A DNA stretch of 64,000 nt. It comes from Halosolutus gelatinilyticus (GTDB taxonomy: Archaea > Halobacteriota > Halobacteria > Halobacteriales > Natrialbaceae). The notes under the pieces are model-generated. The model worked only from the letters and a program-made list of their open reading frames with translations. It did no database searches and was not told where the DNA came from. The translations under genes were made by a program, and so were the position numbers. The DNA lies in NCBI RefSeq assembly GCF_023028105.1, contig NZ_CP095491.1, forward strand, positions 1,364,001 to 1,428,000. Reading direction: 5' to 3'. This document shows positions 42,108 to 52,044 of this stretch, piece after piece. Positions within the stretch are counted from its first letter, which is position 1; each line of letters begins with the position of its first letter.

Positions 42108-43433
42108 ATGAGCGACGACGAGAGCGACGGGGCCGACTCCGGGCGGGGAATCGGGACGCGGAGCGTCCACGCCGGACAGGCGCCCGATCCGGAGACCGGG
42201 GCGATGGCACCGCCGATCTACCAGACGACCTCCTACGTCTTCGACGACGCGGACGCCGCCGCGGACCTCTACGCCCTCGAACGGGACGGGTACATCTACT
42301 CGCGGATCAGCAATCCGACCGTCTCGGTGCTCGAGGAGCGACTCGCCGACCTCGAAGGCGGGACGGGCGCGGTCGCGACCGCCAGCGGCATGGCCGCGCT
42401 CGATTCCGCCGTCCTGGTCCTCGCCGAGGCCGGCGACAACGTGGTCTGTTCGACGGACACCTACGGCGGGACGACGGCCTATTTCTCGAAGACCGCGACG
42501 CGGCGAGACATCGAACCGAAGTTCGTCCCCACGCTCGAGTACGACGCCTACGCGGACGCGATCGACGAGGACACCGCGTTCGTCCACGTCGAGACGATCG
42601 GCAACCCGTCGCTCGTCACGCCCGACTTCGAGCGGGTCGCCGAGGTCGCCCACGACAACGGCGTCCCGCTGGTCGTCGACAACACGTTCGCGACGCCCGC
42701 GCTCTGTCGCCCCCTCGAGCACGGCGCCGACGTCGTCTGGGAGTCGACGACGAAGTGGCTCCACGGCTCCGGGACGACCGTCGGCGGCGTGCTGGTCGAC
42801 GGCGGCTCGTTCCCCTGGGGCGAGCACGGCTACGACGAGATCGCCGGCCCGAATCCGGCCTACCACGACGTCGACTTCTCCAGGGACTTCGCCGACGCGC
42901 CCTTCGCCGAGACAGCCCGGTTCCGTTCGCTTCGCAGCCTCGGCAACCAGCAGTCGCCGTTCGACGCCTGGCAGACCCTCCAGGGGCTCGAGACCATGCC
43001 CCTGCGGGTCGACAGGCACTGCGAGAACGCGGCGATCGTCGCCGACTACCTCGCCGAACACGAGGACGTCGCCTGGGTCACGTATCCCGGACTGGAGAGC
43101 CACGAGACCCACGACAACGCCTCGCGCTACCTCGCTGACTACGGCGGCATGATTGCGTTCGGTCTGGAGGGCGGGTACGAGGCCGGCAAGGTCTTCTGCG
43201 AGAGCGTCGAAGTCGCCCAGTTCCTCGCGAACATCGGCGACGCGAAGACGCTGGTGATCCACCCTGCGAGCACGACCCACGGACAGCTCACGTCCGAAGA
43301 ACGGGCCGAAGCGGGCGTCACCGACGATCTCATTCGGATGTCGGTGGGGATCGAGGACCCCGAGGACGTCCTCGGGGATCTGGAGCAGGCGATCGAGACC
43401 GCAGCGAAAGCGAACGGCGGAACCGGTGGGTGA
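42108..43433 (+). CDS. metY: O-acetylhomoserine sulfhydrylase / aminocarboxypropyltransferase
   Basis: 441-residue Cys/Met-metabolism PLP enzyme that makes homocysteine from O-acetylhomoserine and sulfide. Recognised by [78 protein letters not shown]. The PLP lysine is in [16 protein letters not shown], and [17 protein letters not shown], with [15 protein letters not shown] near the C-terminus, marks the OAH sulfhydrylase branch rather than cystathionine gamma-synthase. First gene of an operon with metX, which provides its substrate. Confidence 0.95.
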   Translation: MSDDESDGADSGRGIGTRSVHAGQAPDPETGAMAPPIYQTTSYVFDDADAAADLYALERDGYIYSRISNPTVSVLEERLADLEGGTGAVATASGMAALDSAVLVLAEAGDNVVCSTDTYGGTTAYFSKTATRRDIEPKFVPTLEYDAYADAIDEDTAFVHVETIGNPSLVTPDFERVAEVAHDNGVPLVVDNTFATPALCRPLEHGADVVWESTTKWLHGSGTTVGGVLVDGGSFPWGEHGYDEIAGPNPAYHDVDFSRDFADAPFAETARFRSLRSLGNQQSPFDAWQTLQGLETMPLRVDRHCENAAIVADYLAEHEDVAWVTYPGLESHETHDNASRYLADYGGMIAFGLEGGYEAGKVFCESVEVAQFLANIGDAKTLVIHPASTTHGQLTSEERAEAGVTDDLIRMSVGIEDPEDVLGDLEQAIETAAKANGGTGG

Positions 43434-43435
43434 CG

Positions 43436-44683
43436 ATGACGACCAAGGACGCGATCGACCTCGGCGAGTTCCGGTTCGAGTCCGGCGAGTCGATCCCCTC
43501 GCTCGAGGTCGCCTACGAGACGTACGGGGAGTTCACGGGCAGCGCGGAGAGTGGCTGCGCGAGCGAGCCGGAGAAACCCGCAAGTAACGCGGTCCTCGTC
43601 TGCCACGCGCTCACGGGAAGTTCCCACGTCGCCCGCCGACCCGACGCCGGCGGCGACACCGCGGGGCAGGCTCGCGCGTGGTGGGGCGACGTCGTTGGCC
43701 CCGGGAAGGCGATCGACACGAGCGAGTACTACGTCGTCTGCGCGAACGCACCCGGCTCCTGTTACGGGACGAGCGGGCCGCCGAGCGAGAACCCCGAGAC
43801 GGGCGAGCCCTACGGCACCGATTTCCCCCCGGTGACGGTCGGCGACTGGACCCGCGCGCAGCGACGGCTGCTCGACGAACTCGGCGTCGGTCGGCTCCAC
43901 GCCGTCGTCGGCGGCAGCGTCGGCGGGATGAACGTCTTGGACTGGCTGCGCCGCTATCCGGACGACGTCGATCGCGCGGCCGTCGTCGCCAGCGCCGCCC
44001 GCCTCGACGCCCAGTGTCTCGCGCTCGACACGGTCGCGCGCCGGGCGATCACGAGCGATCCCGACTGGAACGGCGGCCACTACTACGGCGGCCCCGAACC
44101 CGAAGCCGGGCTCGCGCGGGCCCGCCAGATCGGCCACATCATGTACCTCTCTAAGGCCTCGATGGCCCAGAAATTCGGCCGCCGATCGGCCGGCCGCGAG
44201 GCGGTTCGAGAGGAGCCCCCGGACCCCGCGGCCGCCTTCTTCCCCTACCGGGAGGTCGAGTCATACCTCGATTACCAGGCCGAGAAGTTCGTCGATCGGT
44301 TCGACGCGAACAGCTACCTCTACATGACTCGGGCGATGGACGACTTCGACCTCTCGGCGGGCTACGAGTCGGACGCCGACGCGCTGGCGGCCTTCGAGGG
44401 AGAGCTCCTGCTCCTTTCGTTCACCGGCGACTGGCACTTCACGGTCGAGCAGTCCGAGGCGCTGGCCGAAGCCGCCCGATCGGCGGACGTCGACGTCGCC
44501 CACCACGTCGTCGAGTCGGACCACGGCCACGACGCCTTCCTCGTCGAACCGGAGAAGGTGGGGCCGCCGCTGTCGGAACTGCTCTCGACCGGGTTGGGCG
44601 GACGGACGATCTCCGATACGGACGCGGGAACCGACGAACCGTCCTCGTTCGCGCCGGTTCACACGAGCCTCTTTTCCCGGTGA
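43436..44683 (+). CDS. metX: Homoserine O-acetyltransferase
   Basis: 415-residue alpha/beta-hydrolase that acetylates L-homoserine with acetyl-CoA. The nucleophile elbow is [12 protein letters not shown] with the catalytic Ser; upstream [17 protein letters not shown] and [20 protein letters not shown] are hallmark MetX motifs, and the catalytic Asp ([15 protein letters not shown]) and His ([11 protein letters not shown]) follow. The ATG at 43436 is two bases after the metY stop, so it is co-transcribed with metY; a GTG two codons earlier overlaps the metY stop. A central insertion of about 20 residues ([18 protein letters not shown]) falls after helix alpha-C. The window has no downstream metE or metH. 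Confidence 0.94.
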   Translation: MTTKDAIDLGEFRFESGESIPSLEVAYETYGEFTGSAESGCASEPEKPASNAVLVCHALTGSSHVARRPDAGGDTAGQARAWWGDVVGPGKAIDTSEYYVVCANAPGSCYGTSGPPSENPETGEPYGTDFPPVTVGDWTRAQRRLLDELGVGRLHAVVGGSVGGMNVLDWLRRYPDDVDRAAVVASAARLDAQCLALDTVARRAITSDPDWNGGHYYGGPEPEAGLARARQIGHIMYLSKASMAQKFGRRSAGREAVREEPPDPAAAFFPYREVESYLDYQAEKFVDRFDANSYLYMTRAMDDFDLSAGYESDADALAAFEGELLLLSFTGDWHFTVEQSEALAEAARSADVDVAHHVVESDHGHDAFLVEPEKVGPPLSELLSTGLGGRTISDTDAGTDEPSSFAPVHTSLFSR

Positions 44684-44778
44684 GTTCGCCTCGAAACCCG
44701 TCGGTCGAGGCGGTCTGCATCTCCCCAAAAATTAGCCCGTAACAACGGGTTGAGCGGTCGGCGGTTCGTCGAGGCGGT

Positions 44779-45165
44779 TCAGTCGGCGGTCTGTTCGTAG
44801 CGCGGACGATCGGTAACGACGTACTGATCGACGGGCAAGCCGCTGGATCCCCACTGGGTTAGCCAACGCCGGCAGTCCCGTGCGAACAGCACGGGGCTCT
44901 CGACGCGGGCGAGGTGCCCCGCGAAACTCCGGGGCGATCGGAGGAGTGCGATCAGCGACCACATGCTGCCGGCGGCGAACGCCCCGAGCGCGGAGAACGT
45001 CATGCCCAGGGTGAAAAACGTCGTGCCGTAGACGAACCCGATCGCCATCGACGGCAGACTGGTGCCGAGTGGAACGTTCGCGCTCGCGTCGCGGAGCGTC
45101 GGTGCGAGGAAGACGATCGAGAGACCGCTTCCGATCATAAAGACGAAATCCTGCCACATCATCAA
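44779..45165 (-). CDS. Membrane protein of unknown function (128 aa)
   Basis: Two to three hydrophobic helices (about 6-25, 42-66, and a weaker one to 75) followed by a soluble tail of about 45 residues rich in Arg and Trp (FARDCRRWLTQWGSSG, ending VTDRPRYEQTAD). No family recognised. The N-terminus (MMMWQDFVFMIGSGLSIVFL) acts as an uncleaved signal anchor. It may start at the first, second or third Met. Convergent with metX, 95 bp between stops. Confidence 0.65.
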   Translation of the reverse strand: MMMWQDFVFMIGSGLSIVFLAPTLRDASANVPLGTSLPSMAIGFVYGTTFFTLGMTFSALGAFAAGSMWSLIALLRSPRSFAGHLARVESPVLFARDCRRWLTQWGSSGLPVDQYVVTDRPRYEQTAD

Positions 45166-45303
45166 AACCGCTTACTCGAGTGTGAGTTAAAACTCTCTCG
45201 GTCCAGAAATCGGCAATTAGAACTGAAAAACAGCGACGAGAGAGTGTTCGGCGAGAACGGCGATCGGCGGCCGATCCCCGCGGAATCGGCGGCCGGTCTC
45301 GAC

Positions 45304-45351
45304 GGCCAGTCTCAGTGCTGTCAATGGCCAGTCTTGGCACTGTCAACGGCC
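45304..45351. repeat. Two-copy 22-bp tandem repeat between a membrane protein gene and serB
   Basis: GGCCAGTCTCAGTGCTGTCAAT and GGCCAGTCTTGGCACTGTCAAC (each listed here only as variants of a 22-bp unit, 17 of 22 identical, all differences transitions) lie head to tail and are followed by a third GGCC. No gene covers them. Confidence 0.6.
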
Positions 45352-45425
45352 GATTGGCGATTGGACGCGGCGAGAGGAGTGATCGATCCGACAAGAGGGG
45401 CGATCGGCTGCCGGGATCGCCGCGT

Positions 45426-46067
45426 TCAGAGCACGTCCCGGTCGAGGAGGACCTCGCGAACCTCGGCCATCGACGTCGCGACGACCTCGCAGTGGGGTTC
45501 GACGGCGGGTTTCGGCTCGAACCCGATCGAGAGGCCGGCCACCCGCAGCATCGGGAGGTCGTTCGCGCCGTCGCCGATCGCGACGGTCTCGGCCATCACG
45601 GCGCCGACGTCGTCGGCCAGGTCCGCGAGGGCGTCGTCCTTGGTGCCCTCGACGAGCGGTCCCTCGACCTCGCCGGTCAGCGCGCTCTCGTCGCCGTTCG
45701 TCGGCAGCCGGTTCGCGACGATGTGATCGACGGAGACCCCCTCTCGATCGAGCGCGGCGGCGACGCCGCGCTCGAACCCGCCCGTGAGGACGGCCGTCGT
45801 GACGCCGGCGTCGTTCAGTTCCGCGATCAGGTCGGCGGCGCCCTCGCGAAGGACGACCTCGTCGAAGGCCGCCGCGACGTCCGCTTCGGGCAGGCCGTCG
45901 AGGAGGGCCGCCCGCTCGCGGAGGCTCTCGGCGTAGCCGAGCTCGTCGTTCATCGCTCGCTCCGTGATCTCGGCCATCTCCTCGGCGACGCCGCAGCGAT
46001 CTCCGAGCAGTACGGTCATCTCGGAGTCCGAAAGCGTTCCGTCGAAGTCGAAAGCGACGATCGTCAT
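45426..46067 (-). CDS. serB: Phosphoserine phosphatase
   Basis: 213-residue HAD phosphatase, last step of serine synthesis (phosphoserine to serine). Motif I FDFDGTLSDSEM with the nucleophile and acid Asp pair (Asp7 and Asp9), motif II AVLTGGFERG with Thr/Ser, motif III Lys in VEGTKDDALADL, motif IV AIGDGANDLPML. Short without an ACT domain, as usual in archaea. It pairs metabolically with serA located 3 kb downstream. An alternative substrate cannot be excluded for HAD enzymes. Confidence 0.9.
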   Translation of the reverse strand: MTIVAFDFDGTLSDSEMTVLLGDRCGVAEEMAEITERAMNDELGYAESLRERAALLDGLPEADVAAAFDEVVLREGAADLIAELNDAGVTTAVLTGGFERGVAAALDREGVSVDHIVANRLPTNGDESALTGEVEGPLVEGTKDDALADLADDVGAVMAETVAIGDGANDLPMLRVAGLSIGFEPKPAVEPHCEVVATSMAEVREVLLDRDVL

Positions 46068-46185
46068 CGATCGCCGATTGTGTCGCCCGGGATAAACCAG
46101 TTCAGGTTTCCCCTCGCGCCGGCGAGGTTGATTCCGAATCTGGGGGACCGTAACGTATTACGACCCCGCCCTCATTGCCGAACGT

Positions 46186-46917
46186 ATGTCATCGAACCGA
46201 CGACTCGAATACGATAAGGGGCCGCGGCTCGACTCGGAAACCGAGGATCGCGGCGACGACGGCAGCGCTCCGGACGAGCGAGACGAATCGAGCGACGACG
46301 GTCGATACCTGACGGCCGTCCCGCCGTGGGCTGCCGGGTTGGTCTCGGGAACGAGCGCGTTCGCGATCGTCTTCGCCGTCACCTACCAGATCGTGTCGGC
46401 GATGGACGCGACGGGGGCGCTCAGCGGTCCTGAAGAGGGTCCCAGCCGGATGGTACTGACGGGATTCGTCAACCTCGCGGGACACGGCGCGGTGATCGAA
46501 GCGAACGGCGAACCCGTCAGGATGGCGTTCTCGGGCAGGATCTCCGGGGGGCTGACGTCGCACCTGACGCCGCTGATTCCGATCGTCGCTCTGCTGGCCG
46601 CCGCCTACCTTCTCGTCCGGCACGTCCCGCTCGAGACGCGGCGGGACGTCGGCCTCGCACTCGGGGCGACCGTCACGAGTTACGTCGTTCTGACGGTCGG
46701 ACTCGCGACGACCGCAGAGTGGACGCCGGAGGACAGGCCCGAGGCGGAGACGATCGCCGTCGCGGTCGACGCCGCCACGGTGATGGCGGTCGCTAGAACG
46801 GCGATCGTCTTCGTCGCGATCGGCGCCGCACTCGCCGCCCTTCCGCGGATTCTCAAACTCGAATCGACCGACTCCGACGAGGGCTCCGCCGACGAACCGG
46901 CCGCCGACGCCGCCTGA
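46186..46917 (+). CDS. Haloarchaeal membrane protein of unknown function (243 aa)
   Basis: Four to five hydrophobic helices (about 45-70, 80-95 weak, 125-145, 155-175, 200-222) inside acidic N- and C-termini (for example TEDRGDDGSAPDERDESSDD and DEGSADEPAADAA). No catalytic motif. It fits a set of haloarchaeal membrane proteins with unassigned function. Divergent from serB by 118 bp; the next gene is 100 bp downstream on the same strand. Confidence 0.7.
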   Translation: MSSNRRLEYDKGPRLDSETEDRGDDGSAPDERDESSDDGRYLTAVPPWAAGLVSGTSAFAIVFAVTYQIVSAMDATGALSGPEEGPSRMVLTGFVNLAGHGAVIEANGEPVRMAFSGRISGGLTSHLTPLIPIVALLAAAYLLVRHVPLETRRDVGLALGATVTSYVVLTVGLATTAEWTPEDRPEAETIAVAVDAATVMAVARTAIVFVAIGAALAALPRILKLESTDSDEGSADEPAADAA

Positions 46918-47017
46918 TCGCCGACTCGAGAAATTGTACCGACACCGCAACGTTGACCCGGCCTCCGCCCCCACGTTCGTCGATGAGCGATCGCGCGCGG
47001 CCGGGTGAAGCGAAGCG

Positions 47018-47914
47018 ATGACCGACGCCACAGCCGAGGTTCTCGCGCTCGCCCTCCTTCCGGCGGTTCTCTGGGGGTTCGCGCCGATCTTCGACAAGCG
47101 CGGGATGGCCGCGGGCGGCGGCTCCGTCCAGGCCTCGCTCGTCGTGGTCGTCGTCGACTCGTCGATCTACTGGCTCGTCATCGGCGCGCTCCGCGGCCGA
47201 TCGGCCTTCTCGGGGCTCACGACAGAGGCGCTGCTCGTCTTCGCCTTCGCGGGCGTCGTCGGCACCGCGCTCGGACGGATCACCATCTTCGTCGGCGTCG
47301 ACAAGGTCGGCGCGAGCCTCAACAGCACGATCCTCAGCAGCCGCCCGCTGTTCGCGACGGCCATCGCGCTCGCCTTTCTCGGCGAACCGCTCGGGCCGGT
47401 GACGGGCCTCGGGATCGTCGTTCTCGTGGCGGGCCTCGCCGTCCTCACCGTCTCGAGAGGCGGCGACGTCGAGGGCTGGCAGCCGCGGGACCTGCTGTGG
47501 CCGATCGCCGCCGCCGCGACGTTCGCCGTGGCGAACGTCAGCCGGCGGTACGGGATGACCGAGACGGCGATCCCGGCGCTCGAGGCGGTCGCGATCAACG
47601 AGACGGCCGGGCTGGTTGCCCTGTTGGCCTTCGTGCTGGTCGGGAGCGGATCCGCCCTCCGGGACCGACCCCGGGAGAGCTACTACTACTTCGTCGGCAG
47701 CGGCCTGCTGACGACCGCCGCGATGCTCTCGCTGATGGCCGCGCTTGGGCTCGAGGCGGGTCGCATCGCGATCGTCGATCCGCTGGTCGCGACTGCGCCG
47801 CTGTTCACGCTGCTGTTCGCCGCCGTGCTGTTGCGCGACCTCGAACGGGTGACGAGGGGGGTCGTCGCCGGGGCGGCGCTGGTCGTCGTCGGCGCGGCGT
47901 TGATCACGATGTGA
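47018..47914 (+). CDS. EamA/DMT-family exporter (second copy)
   Basis: 298-residue ten-helix transporter of two EamA repeats (ALLPAVLWGFAPIFDKRG and LLWPIAAAATFAVANVSRRY begin the halves). It is only distantly similar to the other EamA exporter at 35 kb. The short loop before TM4 contains FVGVDKVGASLNSTIL, a typical EamA signature. Substrate unknown. Confidence 0.9.
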   Translation: MTDATAEVLALALLPAVLWGFAPIFDKRGMAAGGGSVQASLVVVVVDSSIYWLVIGALRGRSAFSGLTTEALLVFAFAGVVGTALGRITIFVGVDKVGASLNSTILSSRPLFATAIALAFLGEPLGPVTGLGIVVLVAGLAVLTVSRGGDVEGWQPRDLLWPIAAAATFAVANVSRRYGMTETAIPALEAVAINETAGLVALLAFVLVGSGSALRDRPRESYYYFVGSGLLTTAAMLSLMAALGLEAGRIAIVDPLVATAPLFTLLFAAVLLRDLERVTRGVVAGAALVVVGAALITM

Positions 47915-48011
47915 ACCGACCGACGGATCGGCAGGTCGGCGGTCGATCGACGGCGCGATCGGCGCCGATCAGCACTGTTAACACCGTGTTCCGCGCGTAG
48001 ATACGTGAGAC

Positions 48012-48851
48012 ATGAGCGTTCCAGCAGTCCAGCTATCGACCGGTGACGAACTGCCGACGGTCGGCGTCGGCACGTGGAACATCGAGGGCGAGACCCTTCG
48101 GGACGCCCTGTGCGCCGCGCTCGACGCCGGGTGCACTCACATCGATACCGCCGAAGGGTACATGAACGAGGACGAGATCGGCGACGTCATCGCGGAGTAC
48201 GATCGCGACGACCTCTTTCTGACCTCGAAGGTGCTCCCGAAGAACCTCGCCTACGAGTCGGTCCTGCAGGCCTGTGAAGCGTCCCTCGATCGGCTGGGAA
48301 CCGACTACCTCGATCTGTACCTGATCCACTGGCCGAATCCCGCGATCTCGCTGCGGGAGACCCTCGACGCCATGGCGACGCTCCACGAGGAGGGGCAGGT
48401 CCGCAACGTCGGCGTCTCGAACTTCAGCGCGTACCAGCTGAGCGCGGCCCACCACGTTTCGGACGTGCCGATCGCGGTCAACCAGATCGAGTTCCACCCG
48501 TGGTTCCAGCGCCCCGAACTGGTCGAGTACTGCCGAGAGACCGACACGGCGATCGAGGCCGCCGCGCCGCTGGCCCGGACCGAGATCTTCGCCGACGAAA
48601 CGGTCCGGGAACTGGCCGACGCGTACGAGAAGACGCCCGCCCAGATCGTCCTTCGGTGGGCCGTCGAGCGGGACGTCGTCGTCCTCCCCAAGTCGTCCTC
48701 GCCGGAGCACGTCCGCGAGAACCTCGACCTGTTCGACTGGGAACTCGACGCGGACGATCGCCGCCGCCTCGACGGCCGCGATCGGCGCCAGCCCGTCTAC
48801 GACGTGCCGGCCCGCGAGTGGACCGGCGACGTCTACGGCATCTCGGAGTAG
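48012..48851 (+). CDS. Aldo/keto reductase (AKR5-like)
   Basis: 279-residue NADPH-dependent reductase. Tetrad: Asp44 and Tyr49 in HIDTAEGYMNE, Lys in FLTSKVLPKN, His in DLYLIHWPNP. GVSNFSAYQLSAAHHV and VAVNQIEFHPWFQRPELVEY are the common AKR helices, and VVLPKSSSPEHVRENLDLF binds NADPH. Shorter than the reductase at 24 kb and from a different AKR branch (2,5-diketo-gluconate reductase-like). It ends 134 bp before serA, same strand. Confidence 0.93.
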   Translation: MSVPAVQLSTGDELPTVGVGTWNIEGETLRDALCAALDAGCTHIDTAEGYMNEDEIGDVIAEYDRDDLFLTSKVLPKNLAYESVLQACEASLDRLGTDYLDLYLIHWPNPAISLRETLDAMATLHEEGQVRNVGVSNFSAYQLSAAHHVSDVPIAVNQIEFHPWFQRPELVEYCRETDTAIEAAAPLARTEIFADETVRELADAYEKTPAQIVLRWAVERDVVVLPKSSSPEHVRENLDLFDWELDADDRRRLDGRDRRQPVYDVPAREWTGDVYGISE

Positions 48852-48985
48852 TCGGGTAGCGCAGTCCCGCCGATCGAAACCCCGAATCGACCCGACGGAC
48901 GTAGCGGATCGGCCCGACAGCGGTAGATTTTGCCACCCCTGGCGACAACGGAAGGGTTTACGTCCTCCGCACGGTTGTCTCGCGC

Positions 48986-50572
48986 ATGAAGGTACTCGTC
49001 ACGGACCCGATCGCGGACGCGGGTCTGGACGTTTTGCGAGACGCCGGCCACGAGGTCGAGACAGGCTACGAACTCGAGGGTAAGGAACTCCTCGAGGCTG
49101 TATCGGACGCGAGCGGGCTGATCGTCCGGTCCGGAACAGAGGTCACGGCCGAGGTGCTCGAGGCCGCCGAAGAACTCGTCATCGTCGGCCGAGCGGGGAT
49201 CGGCGTCGACAACATCGACATCGAAGCCGCCACCGACGAGGGCGTCATCGTCGCTAACGCCCCCGAGGGTAACGTTCGCGCCGCCGCCGAACACACCGTC
49301 GCCATGACGTTCGCTGCGGCCAGATCGATCCCGCAGGCCCACATCCGCCTGAAACACGGCGAGTGGGCGAAAAGCGACTACCTCGGCACCGAACTCGACG
49401 GCAAGACGCTCGGCGTCGTCGGCCTCGGCCGGGTCGGCCAGGAGGTCGCGAAGAAACTCGACTCGCTGGGGATGGACGTCGTCGCGTTCGACCCCTACAT
49501 CTCCGAGGAGCGCGCCGATCGCCTCGGCGCCGAACTCGTCGAGTTCGAACCGTGCCTGGAGCGCGCGGACTTTCTGACGATCCACACGCCGCTGACCCCG
49601 GAGACGGAAGGGATGATCGGCCCCGAAGAACTCGACCTGCTCGCGGGCGGCTACATCGTCAACGTCGGCCGCGGCGGCATCATCCAGGAGGGCGCCCTCG
49701 CGGCGAAGGTCGAGGACGGCACCGTCGCCGGCGCGGCGCTCGACGTCTTCGCCGAGGAGCCGCTCCCCGCCGACTCGCCGCTGCTCGAACACGGCGACGT
49801 CATCGTTACGCCCCACCTCGGCGCCTCGACCGAGGCCGCCCAGGAGAACGTCGCCACCTCCACCGCCGAACAGATCACCGCCGCGCTCGCCGGGGAACCC
49901 GTCGCGAACGCGCTCAACGCTCCGTCGATCGACGAAAGCGCGTTCCCCCGGCTCGAGCCGTATATCGAGATATCCGAGACCGCCGGCAAGGTGGCCGCCC
50001 AGCTGCTCGACGGCCGCATCGAGGGCGTCGAGGTCGTCTACGAGGGCGACATCGCCGACGAGGACGTCGAGTTCGTCACCGCCTCGGCGCTCAAGGGCGT
50101 CTTCGAACCGCTCGAGTGGCAGGTCAACGCCGTCAACGCGCCGCAGATCGCCGAAGACCGCGGCGTCGACGTCACCGAGTCGAAGACTCGGCAGGCCGAG
50201 GACTTCCAGAGCCTCGTCTCCGTCACCGTCAGCAACGGCAACGACGAGGTCACCGTCGAAGGAACCCTGTTCGCGGGTGACGACCCGCGGATCGTCCGCG
50301 TCGACGGCTACCGCGTCGACGCCATCCCCCACGGCAAGATGGTCGTCACGCGCAACACCGACGAACCCGGCGTCATCGGTCTCATCGGCTCCGTGATGGG
50401 CGCCCACGGCGTCAACATCGCCGGCATGTTCAACGCCCGCGAGACGATCGGCGGCGAGGCGCTGACCGTCTACAACGTCGACAGCGAGGTCCCCGACGAG
50501 GCCAGGGAGGAACTCGAGACCGACGAGCGGATCATCGGCGTCGACTACATCACGCTGAACGGTCAGGTGTGA
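48986..50572 (+). CDS. serA: D-3-phosphoglycerate dehydrogenase
   Basis: 528-residue first enzyme of the phosphorylated serine pathway: oxidises 3-phosphoglycerate with NAD. Long form. The catalytic/NAD domains (1-310) contain VGRAGIGVDNIDIEAATDEG, ANAPEGNVRAAAEHTVAM, the Rossmann glycine motif GVVGLGRVGQEVAKKL, the catalytic Arg in VNVGRGGIIQEGAL, and the His in HGDVIVTPHLGASTEAAQE. The intervening (ASB) domain follows (about 315-450) and a C-terminal ACT domain (from about 455: KMVVTRNTDEPGVIGLIGSV) gives serine feedback. Its product is processed by serB three genes upstream. Confidence 0.96.
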   Translation: MKVLVTDPIADAGLDVLRDAGHEVETGYELEGKELLEAVSDASGLIVRSGTEVTAEVLEAAEELVIVGRAGIGVDNIDIEAATDEGVIVANAPEGNVRAAAEHTVAMTFAAARSIPQAHIRLKHGEWAKSDYLGTELDGKTLGVVGLGRVGQEVAKKLDSLGMDVVAFDPYISEERADRLGAELVEFEPCLERADFLTIHTPLTPETEGMIGPEELDLLAGGYIVNVGRGGIIQEGALAAKVEDGTVAGAALDVFAEEPLPADSPLLEHGDVIVTPHLGASTEAAQENVATSTAEQITAALAGEPVANALNAPSIDESAFPRLEPYIEISETAGKVAAQLLDGRIEGVEVVYEGDIADEDVEFVTASALKGVFEPLEWQVNAVNAPQIAEDRGVDVTESKTRQAEDFQSLVSVTVSNGNDEVTVEGTLFAGDDPRIVRVDGYRVDAIPHGKMVVTRNTDEPGVIGLIGSVMGAHGVNIAGMFNARETIGGEALTVYNVDSEVPDEAREELETDERIIGVDYITLNGQV

Positions 50573-50832
50573 GGCCCGGAACGGCGGTACGACCGTTTTG
50601 ATCGCCGGCTCCGTTCGCGACGTTCGATAGGACCTCGTGGACTCGTGACGGCGCGTAACGCCCTATAGAGGCGATCTTCGAAGGGATGAAGGGGGACGCG
50701 GTAATGGCGGTGGCTGATACGTCGACCGGTACGTCCCTCGGTTCTCGATCGATACCCGTCGATTAGACAGGTCAGTCTCGCAGCGCAAGCGGTTATCTCC
50801 GCCGTCAGCCTATCTGTGCTAGAGGTGAACCC

Positions 50833-51123
50833 ATGTCGATCTCCGATCACCCGGACGAACCGGCCACACCGAGTTCCATGGCGGACGCAGCAGAAGCGCG
50901 CTGGATGCTCCGGACAGGACTCGCCCTCGGCCTCCTCACGACCGTCGCGCTGGTCCTTCTGATGGTGGGGCTCGACGCGCTCACCGGACTGACCGTGACC
51001 GCCGCTCCGATCGCAGTCGGCGTCGTCGCGCTGCTCCTCGTCGGGCTCGCGATCGCTGCCGCGATCGCGTTGCTCGCGACCGCGTCCGACGACCGATCGA
51101 CCGACGAGCCGCCATCGAACTGA
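50833..51123 (+). CDS. Small two-TM membrane protein (96 aa)
   Basis: Short polar N-terminus (about 25 residues, with MADAAEARWMLRTGLALG) followed by two hydrophobic helices separated by a short loop (LGLLTTVALVLLMVGLDAL and VGVVALLLVGLAIAAAIALL), and an acidic tail ending DEPPSN. No family recognised. It lies in an open region after serA. Confidence 0.6.
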   Translation: MSISDHPDEPATPSSMADAAEARWMLRTGLALGLLTTVALVLLMVGLDALTGLTVTAAPIAVGVVALLLVGLAIAAAIALLATASDDRSTDEPPSN

Positions 51124-51223
51124 GCGCCGACGCCGATCGTCCTCCGGCGAGCGCGGACGAGACGCCCGGGCCGATCGCCCTCGCAGAGCGGTTATCGGCC
51201 GGCGCGCCGTGGATCGTTCGACC

Positions 51224-51544
51224 CTACGGCGCGCCCATCAGCACGAATCGACTCTCCGCGTCGCCGTTGTGGATCTCGCGGCTCGCGCCCGGAGCGATCC
51301 GGATCGCGTCGCCCGGCTGCAGTTCGATTTCGTCGCCTTCCACGGTGACGGTCGCTTCGCCCTCGATCAGCAGGTACACTTCCTCGTGGCCCTCCTCCTC
51401 GTGGTCGTGCTCCATGCCTTCCCAGCCGGGGTCGCATTCCACGACGGTCACGCCCATGTTCTCGCAGTTCAGTTCGTCCCGGAGGAAGTGCATCCCGTTC
51501 CGATCGTCGACGTCGCGGTAGTTCGTCGTCGTGTAGTCGGACAT
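51224..51544 (-). CDS. Cupin-domain protein
   Basis: 106-residue single-domain cupin. Motif 1 reads GMEHDHEEEGHEEVYLLIEG, with three His/Glu metal ligands (His, His, Glu spacing G-(x)5-H-x-H), and motif 2 PGDAIRIAPGASREIHNGD supplies the fourth ligand His. A metal-dependent isomerase, dioxygenase or sugar-binding function is possible; nothing nearby selects among them. Divergent from hisI with 128 bp between start codons. Confidence 0.88.
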   Translation of the reverse strand: MSDYTTTNYRDVDDRNGMHFLRDELNCENMGVTVVECDPGWEGMEHDHEEEGHEEVYLLIEGEATVTVEGDEIELQPGDAIRIAPGASREIHNGDAESRFVLMGAP

Positions 51545-51671
51545 CACGGCTTCCTGCCCACGCAGCGAGCCATAAACGTTGGCGGTCGCCGAGCGGATCG
51601 ATCGGTCGTCACCGCGGCGACCGACACCCGGCGGCAAAAGACCTATCGCCCGGACGGTCATGCGTTCGTAC

Positions 51672-52043
51672 ATGGACGACGACATCGCGGTCGCGTTCGA
51701 CGACGGACTGGTCCCCGCGATCGCCCAGGACGCGGAGACGGGCGACGTGCTGATGCTCGCCTACGTCTCCCCCGAAGCCCTCGAGCGAACCCGCGAAACC
51801 GGACTGGCACACTACTACTCCCGGAGTCGGGACGAGTTGTGGCAGAAGGGCGGGACCAGCGGCCACGTCCAGCGCGTCGAAGAGGTCCGCATCGACTGCG
51901 ACGCCGACACCCTGCTGTACCTGGTCGACCAGGAGGGCGGCGCGTGTCACACCGGCCATCGATCGTGTTTCTACCGGACGATCGAGGGGGAGCACGTCGG
52001 CGAAAAAGTGTACGATCCCGACGCCGTTTACGACTCAGAGTAG
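51672..52043 (+). CDS. hisI: Phosphoribosyl-AMP cyclohydrolase
   Basis: 123-residue zinc hydrolase, third step of histidine biosynthesis. Motifs: [58 protein letters not shown], and [16 protein letters not shown], whose Cys and His with the earlier Cys bind zinc. No phosphoribosyl-ATP pyrophosphatase (HisE) domain is fused, as usual in archaea. Possible alternative start at 51660 (MRSYMDDD). The stop is one base before the next gene's ATG, so the two are co-transcribed. Confidence 0.95.
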   Translation: MDDDIAVAFDDGLVPAIAQDAETGDVLMLAYVSPEALERTRETGLAHYYSRSRDELWQKGGTSGHVQRVEEVRIDCDADTLLYLVDQEGGACHTGHRSCFYRTIEGEHVGEKVYDPDAVYDSE

Positions 52044-52044
52044 C

